Source: Ailanthus altissimus
Taxonomy: Eukaryota > Streptophyta > Magnoliopsida > Sapindales > Simaroubaceae
Length of the DNA stretch: 64,000 bases
Assembly (NCBI GenBank): GCA_946807835.1
Contig: OX327697.1
Location: forward strand, 6,153,001-6,217,000
Direction: 5' to 3'
Positions 1 through 11,610 of this stretch are shown piece after piece; position 1 is the stretch's first letter; every line of letters starts with the position of its first letter. Position numbers and translations under genes: made by a program. The notes under the pieces were generated by a model. The model was not told the DNA's origin and made no database searches. It was given only the letters and a program-made list of their open reading frames with translations.

Positions 1-435
1 GGTTAGGATGACCTAGTTACACATTGTCCATGGGTGAGGGACTTCCTCACCTAATTAGCTGCCAGCAAAAAATGAATTCTCCTTTCATCCCTTATTGGTG
101 GAAGGAAAACCAAAGATAGGATATAATCCATATGGAAAGAGAAGTAATAGGATTCCTTATGCTCCACGGTACTATGCCTGAAGTGATATATGTGTCATAA
201 TTCCTAAAAATAGGGCGAGGATAACTCTTCCTTTGCCCACAACACATATAAACCAGCAAGACCTTCTAAGGGTAAGAGCCTTAGCATCACAAACTCAGGG
301 ATGTTATATATAATTCTCAAATTATCTAGATCTTTAAGTCATCTGAGACTGTTGGTACCTTTGGTCCAGCTTAAACTCGGGGGCATCAGGGTCAAAATCC
401 TCTAGATCCCCATCCTCAATCTCATATGAGGGGTC
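1..435. other. Unassigned non-coding flank
   Basis: I recognise no gene here. It is moderately AT-rich with no open frame of note. Phrases such as the run near 356-390 look like retrotransposon LTR or untranslated DNA, but I find no second copy in the window. It is the left flank of the family A element that starts at 436. Confidence 0.4.
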
Positions 436-2670
436 TGTTAGAGCTAATGCTTAAATTCCATTCCAATATTATTTGAATATTAATTGTTAATATTTATATA
501 ATAAACATTTCAAATATAATCGTTAGTATTAAATACGTATATGGTACAATACTTGTAATATTTCAGACATTGTATGATCTGAAGGAGTTTAAATTTGGTC
601 TAAAGACGTTTAGACCAATGCTAAAAGTTAGCAATGTTGAGGGTTATAAATACTAAAAGTTAGCAATGTTAAGAGTTAGCAGGTTATAAGAGTCGACGAT
701 ATCTAAAGAGTTAGAGCCTTGTCTAAAACGGGACAAAAACCTGAGGGTATACTAGTAATGACATAGTTGCAAAGAGTTACAATAGGTGCTTGGAAATGCC
801 ATTATGCAAGTATGTTCTCAAACACTATGTTCTTGATTTATTTTCATCGATATGGATCTGTCGGTGGATCTCTTTTATATAGATCAGTGTATATCTATAA
901 CTGTAGGGTACAGATGGTTGTTCTTAACTAACCATGAGCTTAGAGCTCATATAGGCATGCCGGTATTCAGTGAGGATTAGATTCTGAAAAAACTCATGAG
1001 AATGCCAATAGACATTCTATAAAGTCATCAATGGTGAGTTCTCTCGAGTTGAGTAGTATTCATGGTCCTTTGACCTGAATGCCACTGTGGGCTTGTGAGT
1101 GATCCACATTTTGATTCCACATATGTCAAAGATTTTTTATGGTTTGACTGCTACGTGTCATTGGGTATTTTTCGATGCTCATAGAGTTCGGTATACATAA
1201 ATATGGGATCCATCAACTCTCATAGGGGAGTTGTATATCCTGATGCTTTGAGATTGTATTTTAGAAAGTCTTGTGGCCATAAGCACATAACCTTAAAAAA
1301 GAGTTTTTCATAAGGTTAAATAATATTCGCAAATAAATAATATCATAAAGGAGTTTGCGAATATTATTTTTCGAAATACAAATCTGGAGATAAGTTCACG
1401 GATAAGCATATGCGACGGTGCTGATCCATATCCCTGCACATTCAGGATATAGGACAAAAGGATTATACATATGCGCTATGACCTTAGCTTGTATGGTCTA
1501 ATGGATTGATTTATAATATCTGTGATATGTGCATGAGTTATTAGTCATGAACTCATGAAATAGTTTCATTTGACTAATCAGGCATGGACCTAAAGAAGTA
1601 TACTCGTTATACACTGGGGTAGCGTACCAAATTGAATTATTCAATCTAGTAATTTCTAGCATAATTGAATATTTGTTTCAGGGACCCTAGGAATGTGCGC
1701 TTGTCAATACTTAAGTGTTAAGTATATTAATTAATTAATAATTATTATTGACCAATTAAATATTGACACACAGAATATAGTGAGCCTTTGGTTAAACAAT
1801 TCATTTGTTTATTAAGGTAGCCGTCCATTAACATTTATTTGGACTAAATTTTTGATTATTTTATATATAATATTCATGCCTTAATGGCTAAGTAAAAATA
1901 GGATATTTTTCTATTGCTTAATTGTTAAGCTTTTGTAATATAATAATAGTTAAAAAAATCATTTCATGTAGGGACATGATAGTGGCCGACCAATAATCAA
2001 AGATGCTTCGTTTATATTTTGCAAAATGAAACAAAAACACATCTTAAGAGGTTCAACAAGGTTGAAAGGAAAAACGAAGTATTTTTTTCATTTTGTTTTC
2101 AAATGTTGATAACATACATGAGTTCTTCAAGGGTTGAAGGAATAAATTTCATCTTCTTCATCTCTTCAATTATGCCCACCATATTACAAGCATTTGATTA
2201 AATGATTTTGTTGTTCAAATGTTGAACTAGAACAAAATCATTGATTTTTTTGTAATGAAAATATAGTTTAAGTGTTAAACTGAAGATTAAGATTAAGAGT
2301 TAATCTCAGGGTTTAAGCGTTAAACCAATGCTAAAAAATTAAGGCTGCTATTTTAGCGACTCAAGCCCACCTCATTGAGTTTTAGATTGCCAACGGGTTT
2401 ATTTCAGGCGGTACTCCAGTTTAAACCGTTCCAAAGGCTTGCGAGGTGATTATTCTAAATATTGGTATTAATGTGATTAATATCTATTTAATTTCATTAA
2501 TGCAATGAGATGCAAAATTTATTGTGTTCATTATTTTAGAAAATTAAATTTCCACCTTCCATTGCGTATATAATGTATGAGATGCATGTATATGTATTTA
2601 TGAACAATGGACACGCGCACATGTATACACGTACCCAATACAATTTTGAACCAAAACACCGTACCCAACA
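436..2670 (+). mobile_element. Family A LTR-type element, copy 1 (non-coding)
   Basis: This 2.2 kb non-coding element begins TGTTAGAGCT and ends CCCAACA, the short inverted TG...CA ends of LTRs. The same sequence order recurs at 50064-54822 (+ strand), 9417-10810 (- strand) and 11611-13784 (- strand); for example, the block around 1575-1605 (GGCATGGACCTA) recurs at about 51193. No gag, pol, PBS or polypurine tract adjoins it, so it reads as a solo LTR or a long non-autonomous LTR element. The flanking pentamers (gggtc and gattc) match at only 3 of 5 positions, so the insertion is old or the ends are off by a few bases. The short open frame near 2019-2201 is not conserved in the other copies and is not a gene. 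Confidence 0.7.
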
Positions 2671-2833
2671 GATTCCTTCACCCTGTCCACTTCACTAACC
2701 TCTGTGGGCAAGTCTTCTTTATACTCTGTAATGGCCAAAGTTGGCTTTAGTGATTAAAGAACATTATTTCCTAAGGTGGAGGCCTTACTGCCCCCCCTCT
2801 AGCCCCACTTATCCTTTTAACAAATGAGGCCTC
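2671..2833. other. Spacer between families A and B
   Basis: This is a short non-coding stretch with no recognisable gene. It ends in GCCTC, the target site that was duplicated by the family B insertion. Confidence 0.5.
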
Positions 2834-5090
2834 TGATAAGGCGTAATTGTATAAACTATTTTATCTTCCTAACTTGATATTTATTCAATTTATCTCAATA
2901 ATTGGGCTATTTATGCATATTAATGTTGTTTTATAGGTTGAAGCATTATCAGAGCAAAAATACCCGAAAACGGACGCAAATGGGAGCATTAGAGATAAAA
3001 ATACGAATGGGGGCACTGTTGCTACAGTGGCACTGTTGCTACAGTGCAGCGCCGCGGCGCTGGATTTCAGCGCCGCGGCGCCAATTGCAGAAAGTGAGCG
3101 CCGCGGCGCTGAATTCTGGGCACTCCTTAAGGGCATTTTTGTCCTATTTTTGCAACCCTACCTATATAAACACCCATTGTTTAGCCAAATGAAGGAGAGG
3201 GGAGTAGAGGCACGAAATTGAAAGGAGGAGAAGGCTTGAGCTCGAATTGAAGGAGAAGAAATGATGTCTCCAAGGTTCCATGTGCATCATTGAAGACAAT
3301 TGAAGAATTGAAACCTTGGAGACATCCCAAATTCGGTTTTCCCTTTCCTTTTCTTTGTTTTTATCCTTTGTTGTCATTTCAATTATGAATATTAGTTTTA
3401 ATGAGATGTATCTATGGATGGTTGGATAATTATAGTTATGGTTGGATTTTCATGTGATTAAACTTGATTCCAAGGATTGATGTAGTTTTATTAATATTAT
3501 GTTTGGATGATTTAGTATAAATTCGTGTAATTCATTTATGTTTCTTTATGCTTAATGCTTCCAATTGATTGATAAATGAATTGGTTGTTGTGAATGTATG
3601 GATTTATGCTTGAAAGAGATTGATCCATTTATAGGATTTGGGAGAAACATAGCTTTAGGTTGCTATTGAGTTGAAAGGCCAATAACACCTAGGTAATCTT
3701 CATGATCTTCCTTAGGATTTGCATGAGGTGCACTCCAAGTGTTTGATTAAATGCGTGACAGGCGCAAACTCTTTGGGGTGTGCTATTATGCCTAGGGTTA
3801 CATGTGGTGCTCTCCGTTTTAAAGTGTTTGATAAGCGTGACAGGCCAAACTCTTTAGGGTGTATCATTATGTCTAGAATTTCATTTGATGAAGTGACAGT
3901 GATAATGAAATTAATCCTTGGAGTAGTCATTTAAGGGTAGCTTAATGCGTGTATATATAACAGGTTAGATAGACATATCAACTTGACTATGTATGCATAG
4001 TATCTCATTCGAACTCGAAAGATGGAATGAGATTAGTCTTAAGCCCTTGATTAATGAATTGAACAAATTTGCTAAAGAAGAAGAACATAGGAAGAATAGA
4101 ATGAAATCAATGTTTAGGATCCCATTTGTATAGAATTCGCCATATCGCAAGATTATCATTTTGTTGTAGATTGTAGGTTCTAGGCCTTAATGGAACTTTA
4201 TTGAACTTTATGTGTTGAAGTTGCTATGTGATTAATAGTTATCTTGTGTTATTCGTTTATGCTTTTTATGCGCTTCATGCTTCTAATTGCATTGAAAAAT
4301 GGATTGGATGAATTAAACATTTGGGTTATGTGCTTGACAAAGTTTAATCCATATGTCGATCTTAAAAAGCATAGCTTTGAGTTTGTTAAGTTGAGAGACT
4401 AATGAACTTAGGTAATCATCATGATCTTCCTTAGGATTTGTATGAGGTGCATTCCAAGTGTTTGATTAAATGCGTGACAGGCGCAAACTCTTTGGGGTAT
4501 GCTATTATGCCTAGGGTTACATGTGGTGCTCTCCATTTTAAAGTGTTTGATAAGCGTGACAGGCCAAACTCTTTAGGGTGTGTCATTATGTCTAGAATTT
4601 CATTTGATGAAGTGACAGTGATAATGAAATTAATCCTTGGGGTAGTCATTTATGGGTTGCGTAATGCATGTCTATGTAAACAAGTTAGATAGACATATCA
4701 ACTTGAATATATATGCATAGTATCTCATTCGCACTCGAAAGATGGAATGAGATTAATCATACACCCTGGATTAATGAATGCATAAATTGGTTGTTGATTA
4801 CTAATGACAAAGACCATAGGAACAATATAGAGAAATCAAGTCTCTAGAGCCCCATTGCCATAGATATCTCTTTTCCTTTATTTATCTAGCTAATTAGATT
4901 TTAGTTGCTTTTAATTCAATAACTCACCCTGCCATTTAGATTAGCCTAAATAAAGTTAGGTTGCCAACATCGTAGTACTTAGCATTAATTTAGGACACAA
5001 TCCTCGTGGGAACAATACTCTACACATCACTTTATTACTTGTTGCGATACGTGCACTTGCGTTAGTTTGTGTTATAGAAATCACACAACA
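2834..5090 (+). mobile_element. Family B solo-LTR-like element, copy 1
   Basis: This 2257-bp element begins TGATAAGGCG and ends CACACAACA. It is flanked by a perfect 5-bp target duplication, GCCTC at 2829-2833 and 5091-5095. A second, inverted copy lies at 42138-44935. It has no coding domains, PBS or polypurine tract, as expected for a solo LTR of a large LTR retrotransposon. Near 3047-3112 it carries three copies of a GC-rich palindrome, GCGCCGCGGCGC. It also contains an internal direct duplication: about 3692-3960 recurs at about 4411-4680, roughly 719 bp apart. The open frames of about 70 aa in those repeats overlap each other antisense and are repeat artefacts. Confidence 0.8.
3692..4690 (+). 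repeat. Internal 719-bp direct duplication in family B
   Basis: A core of about 270 bp (3692-3960 and 4411-4680) is nearly identical between the two units. The surrounding sequence, for example 3540-3690 against 4250-4410, is related but clearly more diverged. Each core also holds two related half-units, each beginning GTGTTTGAT and containing AAACTCTTT. Both units also occur in the second family B copy near 43180-44000, so the duplication predates dispersal of the family. Confidence 0.7.
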
Positions 5091-6896
5091 GCCTCCTCTA
5101 TATCTAGTTCTTTTTTCGCAAGCATGTTCATGGGGGCAAATCAATATTAGAAGTATCTATATTTCTTGAAGCCATTAAATAAAGTTCTCTAAAAACTAAA
5201 AGATCTAAACATTGGGCAGGCAGTAGTAGGACAACCACACCAAGAAAACACTAAGGTTTTTAAAATAAGGCAATGGTGTCAAAAGATACAATGAGAAACA
5301 CAACAAAATAGAATGACAATAAAAAGAACACATATGGCAAAACAAAAGTAAGAAGAAACACACTAACCTGGTGCAGAATCAAAGAGTCCATAAGAAATCG
5401 TCGTCCTTCCTGGAAATAGTACAAATAATAGATTTTCTCTCTTACATGATGAAGAAGATGGTCAAGAATAGGGAGTAAAATATTTGGAAAGGCTCTAATG
5501 TGGTTTTATAGTCCTAAGGAAAACTTAGTCTCAACCACTCATTCAAAACGAATGGACCAGATTCATTCACACCTAAATGGACATCTTTTCAGATGGATTG
5601 ACGTGTCAATTTAGGTTTACAAGCACAATGAATGCCCTAACCCTTAAACTACTTCAACTTAGACTTCTCGATCAAGGACAAACAGACCAGATCATCTTAG
5701 ACCAAAGGGGTTTTGTCAACTGAATAGACATAACGCTCCAGGTTTTACACCTTCTGATGGTTTGGGGATACAAAGAGATCTTAGGCAGCATATGAGGATT
5801 TTGAAAAAAGATACCTTTTGTAAGCCGCTTGGGTCATAAGGAGGTCTTCACCCAAACATCTTTCACATAATACTGTTCATACCCGATCTTGAGTAAAAAT
5901 TAGTTTCCAATCTCGACAACTCAAAACCTCAAACTAGAAACTAGTGAACTTATTTTCTTCTTTGAAAAAAAAAGTGGCCACGGGCTCAAGCCCATCCCCA
6001 AGTATAGTTAGGTCCGTCCCTAAGTGTAACTCAGAATTTGGGGCCCAAGCCACCTTAGGACAGTCCTGGTTGATCAAAATATCACTATAATGACTCTTTT
6101 GGTTGCACGAGTTTTCTTCTTGATTATGTTAAGCCCCGAGCAGCCTCAAATTAGAAGCCTATGCTCTCAGCCAAGCAAGTTCTTAACAGCCTCAAAACCC
6201 GAGTATCATGGGATCAAACCTTGAATCATTATATCTCCATGTAAAGGAAACAATCCCAAGATTCGAGGAAGAAAGTCAAAATACATTCCCATACGGCAAG
6301 TAACCACGATCTCCAGCACACTACTTCTAAGATAAATGGCCCAAATTTCATAACACAATCACCTTGACCACACTGATAATCAAGGGAGTAATGGCCTTAT
6401 CTTTCACTCGTGATCTCAGAGTTTATATAAAGGAAAATGAAATGAAAATGAAGACAACAGCAATAGGTAATGCCCTTAGTCTAAACCTAAACACTTTGAG
6501 CTACTCCCTGCCTTCACAATACTAACTTAAGCATCGGAGGGTTATTGCCAAAATTACCACCGGTGAGATCATAACGAGCTTTGTTACTTATTTTTGCAGG
6601 GCAACACTTGAACAAACACCGACAAATCACCTCAAAACACAACTTAATCTGGCAAGGCTCAGTGACATTTCCTCAAACAAATAAATTTAAAATTTATTGG
6701 CCTAAAAGATCAGTTTTTCTAATCAATAAATGTATTTCATTAAATAAAAGGAAAAAAGGTTCATAAAATAGGATAGTGCTGAAGTCCATAAAAATAAAAT
6801 GTTATGATCAATGAGGGAGTTTAGTGGAACTACTTGGCATCATTAAACTATGCTCAAAAGTTGCACATATTATAAGCGAACAATTTTGGAAGAACA
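5091..6896 (+). other. Non-coding DNA with an LTR-like remnant
   Basis: No gene is recognised. The part from about 6230 to 6600 resembles the R/U5 end of a plant gypsy LTR. It has a TATA-like run (GTTTATATAAAGG, near 6420) followed about 150 bp later by a GCATCGGAGGGT phrase and a TTTTTGCAGG phrase, which I associate with such LTRs. I cannot place either boundary or a partner LTR. The 61-aa open frame at 6581-6766 has no recognisable features. Confidence 0.35.
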
Positions 6897-6897
6897 A

Positions 6898-6929
<32 letters not shown>

Positions 6930-6930
6930 T
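6898..6930. repeat. (TA)n/(TG)n microsatellite
   Basis: An uninterrupted TA run of about 24 bp passes directly into a short TG run. Confidence 0.9.
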
Positions 6931-7050
6931 TTGCTTTCAAGATTTATCTAATATGTAATTTTATAAGGATCTCTATATACTTTTATAAAATAAGAGTTGA
7001 CCATATTACTTATCATAGCAAGACATCAATATATATATATATAAATAATG

Positions 7051-7280
7051 AGGTAGGATTTATGACACTATAATTTTAGCACTAACATCTTACATAATTT
7101 TTAAATTATTATATTAATTCACATCTAATATTTCAGCTGTAATTAGACATGTATAATTAATACACAATAATTAATGCATATTTAGAATTTGATTTAAGCT
7201 ATTGAATATGTATTAATCTAACAATATAAAAATTATGTAAAACGTTATGTTAAAAATATAGTGACATAGATCTTGTGCCA
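7051..7280. mobile_element. MITE-like foldback element in a TA microsatellite
   Basis: The element is about 230 bp, AT-rich and non-coding. Its ends are imperfect inverted repeats of about 55 bp: the left end near 7060-7110 (ATGACACTATAATTTTA) pairs with the right end near 7225-7270 (the reverse complement reads ATGTCACTATATTTTTA), and both arms share TTACATAATTTTTA. TA-rich repeats flank both sides (7029-7043 and 7281-7310), consistent with a TA-targeting element such as a Tc1/mariner-derived MITE. TA-rich flanks hide any target duplication, so the superfamily is an inference. Confidence 0.6.
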
Positions 7281-7322
7281 TATTATATATATATATATAT
7301 ATATATATCAATATATGTATAT
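7281..7322. repeat. TA-rich microsatellite
   Basis: Nearly pure TA dinucleotides right of the MITE-like element. Confidence 0.85.
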
Positions 7323-8501
7323 AATTGTTCTAAGGTGCGAAAGTTCATATTTTCTCAAAATGTGGATATTTATTTATTTCTAATAAAATCCAGTATTGAA
7401 TTTTAGGGCTCCACCTCTTATTTGAATTGATGTTTATCAAGTTGAACCCACTTGTTTTATAAGTCATCATTCAACTTCACATCATTAGTTTGAATTGTTA
7501 AACTTAACAGTTGATTGAGTTTAACCAACAAAATGATGATTACGTTAGTATTTGAAAAATTGGTTTCGTAAAAATCCCACATAATAGAATAAGTGAGTTT
7601 TAAAATTTTATGAAACTCTTTTCAATAGATCGCCTAGCTCTATTAATTTAGCAATTATATTAGTTTAAAAATTAGACTTAACATACGAATTTTTAAAAGA
7701 CGTTCTTATTAAGATTGAGAAACCTTTTCAATTGTATCTCCTACCAACGAACAACTCATGTGGACGAGTTGATTAATTGAGATAGATTTAATTCGTGTTC
7801 TCTCTAATTTGTACTTGAAATCTCAACACATAAGAATAGGAATTCACACTATTTTCTCTCTAAAAAATATTAGCCTAAGTAGAAAATGGAGGCACGAAAA
7901 AGTTTTTTAATCTATTACCATATTACTTTATTTATACATCTAATGTATAAATTCTAAAACTGAATGGGATAAGAAAAAAAAATTTAATATTATTTTTATT
8001 AATTAAATAATATAACATATAATATTGATGCTTGTCCTTGAATTATCAAATAAAATATTTAATTTAGATAATCATATTGTCAAATCTAAATAATCAATGA
8101 ATAAACTCATAGCAATTTTCTCTTATTTAATAGGAAAATTTGATTTCCATAAAATTTTTATTATCCATATATTTATCTAATAAATAATAATCTAAATAGA
8201 TAATTATTATTTATCTATTTCTATTACTATTATGAATTAGGCCAATTGAGATGATTAATTAATTGGGCTATTGGGTTTAATCAAATTAAATGATGTGTCT
8301 ATTTTTATTACTTATATAACCCTTAAATTTATAATTGTTAGTTGTTTATTTTATTTTTATAAGGATATTTTTCTTAAATAAAAAAATAAATAAAGATGCA
8401 AAGGAAGAGACTTAAAGACAATATAATTAAGAAAACTGAATAAAAACTTGCAATTTTATTTTGGAAAGTGCCCACAAATAAAGAAAGCTCCATGAAGTTA
8501 C
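7323..8501. other. AT-rich non-coding stretch
   Basis: I see no gene, RNA or clear element here. The base composition resembles decayed transposon DNA. Confidence 0.5.
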
Positions 8502-9297
8502 TGTTAGATATATTTATTTTACATATTATTTCAATCATATGTTAAAATATATACCATCAAATATTTGTGAGACATAAATTATTAACAAACAAAATACAAA
8601 ATTACATATAAAGAGAGTATAAGGAAAACTAGCATTGAGTATAGTAGAAGCATGCTAGAAAGTATTATCCTAAAATTAAATAGTCTTCATATTGTGCGTG
8701 TAATAATGGATTTATATGGTTTCAAGATATAACCAAATGCTCGCAGTCGAACTCCATCGATGAGCACGATCACCAGGAGAAAACACCAAGTCTCCATATT
8801 AATAGTTGCTCAAAATATAATATAGAGAATACTTAGTTTATATTTTATATATAAAATATTTCTCATTTCCTTTTCTCTTATTTACTTTGACTCACACACA
8901 CACCTTTCTTTTCTCTTATTTTTCATTTACACACACTATCTCTAAAGAAGGATTAGCACCCTTTTTATAGTGGTAGATAATATTTAAAATATTAAAATTA
9001 ATATTAAATTAGTATTATTATAATTTAAATATTTTGTAACTCTTAGAATTAATTCTAATATTTAATAAGAATAATTTAATATATTGTAACTCTTACAATA
9101 TTTTAAAATAAATAATTCACAAATAATAATAATATTATAAATAAATATTTGTAACTCTCAAATATTTAATATAGATTTAATGGTTAATTTAAATATTACA
9201 ATTATTATATAATAATGATAGCTTACAATATTAAAACTTTATTAATATTTTATAACTTATTATTTATTTAAAAGATTTTAAAAACTTTTATTCAACA
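8502..9297 (-). mobile_element. Orphan LTR (about 800 bp, - strand)
   Basis: Read on the - strand, the block begins TGTTGAATAAAAG at 9297 and ends TATATCTAACA at 8502. A purine-rich tract, TTTTGTAGGGGAT (9310-9298), sits just before it, the position of a 3' LTR next to its polypurine tract. A TATA-like box (TATAAAAAG, 8969-8961) lies inside, followed by CT-rich sequence, as expected for the U3/R part of an LTR. No second LTR or coding region of this element is seen in the window. Confidence 0.55.
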
Positions 9298-9299
9298 AT

Positions 9300-10810
9300 C
9301 CCCTACAAAAGATTTGAACACCTTTTATATATACATTAGATTAATTTTTTAAATAATAAAATATAATACATAATTAATAACAAAAATATATCAGAGAAAC
9401 ATTCTATTATATATTAGATGTAGGTATGTTTCGGACTTGAACCTATTTAACCTAACGTGCCATCATTTAATCTAATGTGGTTCCTACCAAATCTACATTT
9501 GAGTTAACTTACCCAAGGACTCACTATGCATCAAGTGTCACCATTTAATTGATCAACAACAATTGTTATCCAATTAATCGTACTTAACACTTAAGTGTTG
9601 ACACGCATGCATTTCGAGGGTTATTGAAACAAATATTTTATTTTGTTAGATTTTACTGGATTGAACTATTCAACCAGGTATGTTGCTCTAGTGCACAACG
9701 AGTGCACTTCATATTATAGGACTCCTTAGGTCTACGCCTGATTCGTCAGATGAAACTATTCTACGAGTCTATGATCGATGCCCCATACATGTCATGGATA
9801 TCATAAATCAACACGTTAGACCATACAAACTGAGGTCAGAATGTATACGTATAATTTTTTTGTCACTTATATCCTAGATGAGCAGGGATATAAATCAATA
9901 TTGTCAAATCCCCATGTGCTCATCTAATCTTGAATCCAAATTCGTGTCTCAATGAACAATATAAACAAACACTTTTGTTATATTACTCATGGTCATAAGA
10001 CTTTTTGAGACATAATCTCGAAGCATCGGATATACAATCCACTTATGTGAGCTAACGGATCCCGTATCTACACACACAAAACTCCACAAGCATCAGACCA
10101 TACCTAGCGACACGTAGCGTTCATACCATAAAAAGCACCTACACCTAATACATAATAGAATGTTTCTCTGATATATTTTTATTATTAATTATGTATTATA
10201 TTTTATTATTTAAAAAATATATATAATGTATATATAAAAAGTGTTCAAATCTTTTCATAGGATATCTATTGGGGTCTAAACCAATAGATATACTAATCAG
10301 TGCAGTATTTAATCTTAACTGAATACCCGTATGCCTATACGAGCTGTAAGATTATGGTCAGCTAAGAATAACCATTTGTACCTTACAGATATATACATAC
10401 ACTAATCTATATGAAATGAATTACCAATAGACTTACACACTTACATAATGACATTTCCTAACTCCTATTACAACTCTTTGCAACTATGTCATTACTAGTG
10501 TACCCTAAGGTCTTTGTCGCATTATAAAGAAGGTTCCAACTCCTTAGATCTCACTGGCTTTTATAACTTGCTAACTCTTAACAGTGCATTGTTAGCATTT
10601 ATTACCCTAAGCTTTGATAACCCTTAGCACCGATCTAAACTTCTTTAGTCCGGATCTGAACCTTTTCAAATCATACAGTGTTTGTAATGTGACAAGTATT
10701 GTTACCATTTAATAAAGAGTATTAGCAATTTAATAAAATACACATTGTATAAATATTATCAAATAAATATTCATACAAATAGGTATGACATGTAAGCACA
10801 TACCCTAACA
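9300..10810 (-). mobile_element. Family A LTR copy B, rearranged and truncated (- strand)
   Basis: On the - strand this begins TGTTAGGGTATG at 10810 and follows the family A order down to about 9417. It is broken by a fragment of about 110 bp at 10148-10256, an inverted copy (about 95% identical by eye) of 9306-9416, the DNA next to the neighbouring LTR's polypurine tract. The family A DNA between these inverted repeats lacks a block of about 130 bp that copy 1 has. The left boundary of the family A part is not clean. Confidence 0.55.
9306..10256. repeat. Inverted repeat pair (about 110 bp arms)
   Basis: The arms are 9306-9416 and 10148-10256, separated by about 730 bp of family A sequence. 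Shared marks are AAAGATTTGAACAC at the outer edges and TCAGAGAAACATTCTATTAT (or its complement) at the inner edges. Confidence 0.8.
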
Positions 10811-10815
10811 AAGAC

Positions 10816-11610
10816 CACATTTACTTGTCCTTTTATCACATTTGTCTACTAGGATATTGCCCTTTGAGTTACGTAATGCACTAGCTATTTTTTAGTATTG
10901 CATGATGTGTTTTTTTTTCCTGAAATGGTAGAACGTTTTCTTGATGTTTTCATAGATGATTTTTCTGTATTTGGGTCTAATTTTGATTATCGCTTATATA
11001 ACCCATCTTTCATTTTAATTAGATGCAAAGAAAAGAATATTGTACTGAATTGGAAAAAATATCATTTTATGGTTAAGAAAGGAATAGTTCTTGGACATGC
11101 AGTATTACACAGGGGTATTGAAGTAGATAAGGTCAAAGTTAATTTGATTGCTAGCCTTTCGCCCCCATAAATAGTCAGGAAATTCATTTATTTTTAGGAT
11201 ATGCAATATTTTATCAAAGGTTCATTAAGTTCTTTAGTAAAATTTATAGGCCTTTATGTAATTTGCTTGCCAAAGAGACACTTTTTAACTTTAATGATGA
11301 TTGTCTTAAAGCTTTTGAAAAGCTTAAAGCCTTACTCACTTTTGCCTCTATTATTCGACCACCTGATTAGAGCATTTCACCTTAGTGATGCACAACCCAA
11401 TTATTCCACCACAGAAAAAGAGTTGCTTACCGTTGTTTTTACGTTAGACAAATTTAGAGCTTATTTGATAGGTTTTAAGATTTTAATCTATTTGAACCAT
11501 GCTGCACTTAAATATCTTCTTTCTAAGAAAGATGATAAAACTCATTTGATCTAATGGTTATTGTTGCTACAAGAGTTTAAACTTGAAATTTGAGATAAAA
11601 AATATAAAAG
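10816..11610 (+). pseudogene. Ty3/gypsy (Athila-type) RT-RNase H fragment
   Basis: This is the 3' part of a reverse transcriptase running into RNase H. The start reads as a degraded KTTFTCP block, and an FIDDFSVFG segment near 10945-10975 is the RT active-site block (consensus FMDDFSVFG). RNase H follows after frameshifts at about 11200: NYSTTEKELLTVVFTLDKFR lies near 11400-11460 and DKKYK near 11595. Stops and frameshifts show it is dead. Gag, protease and the RT N-terminus are missing, because the sequence to the left is family A DNA. The same pol resumes at 13785 after the family A insertion. Athila-type is inferred from the block sequences. Confidence 0.8.

Noticed and set aside
3712..4692. 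Pairs of 71-84 codon frames on both strands as tandem small genes
   Set aside because: They arise from the internal duplication of a non-coding LTR-like element and overlap each other antisense. The sister copy at 42138-44935 does not keep them intact.
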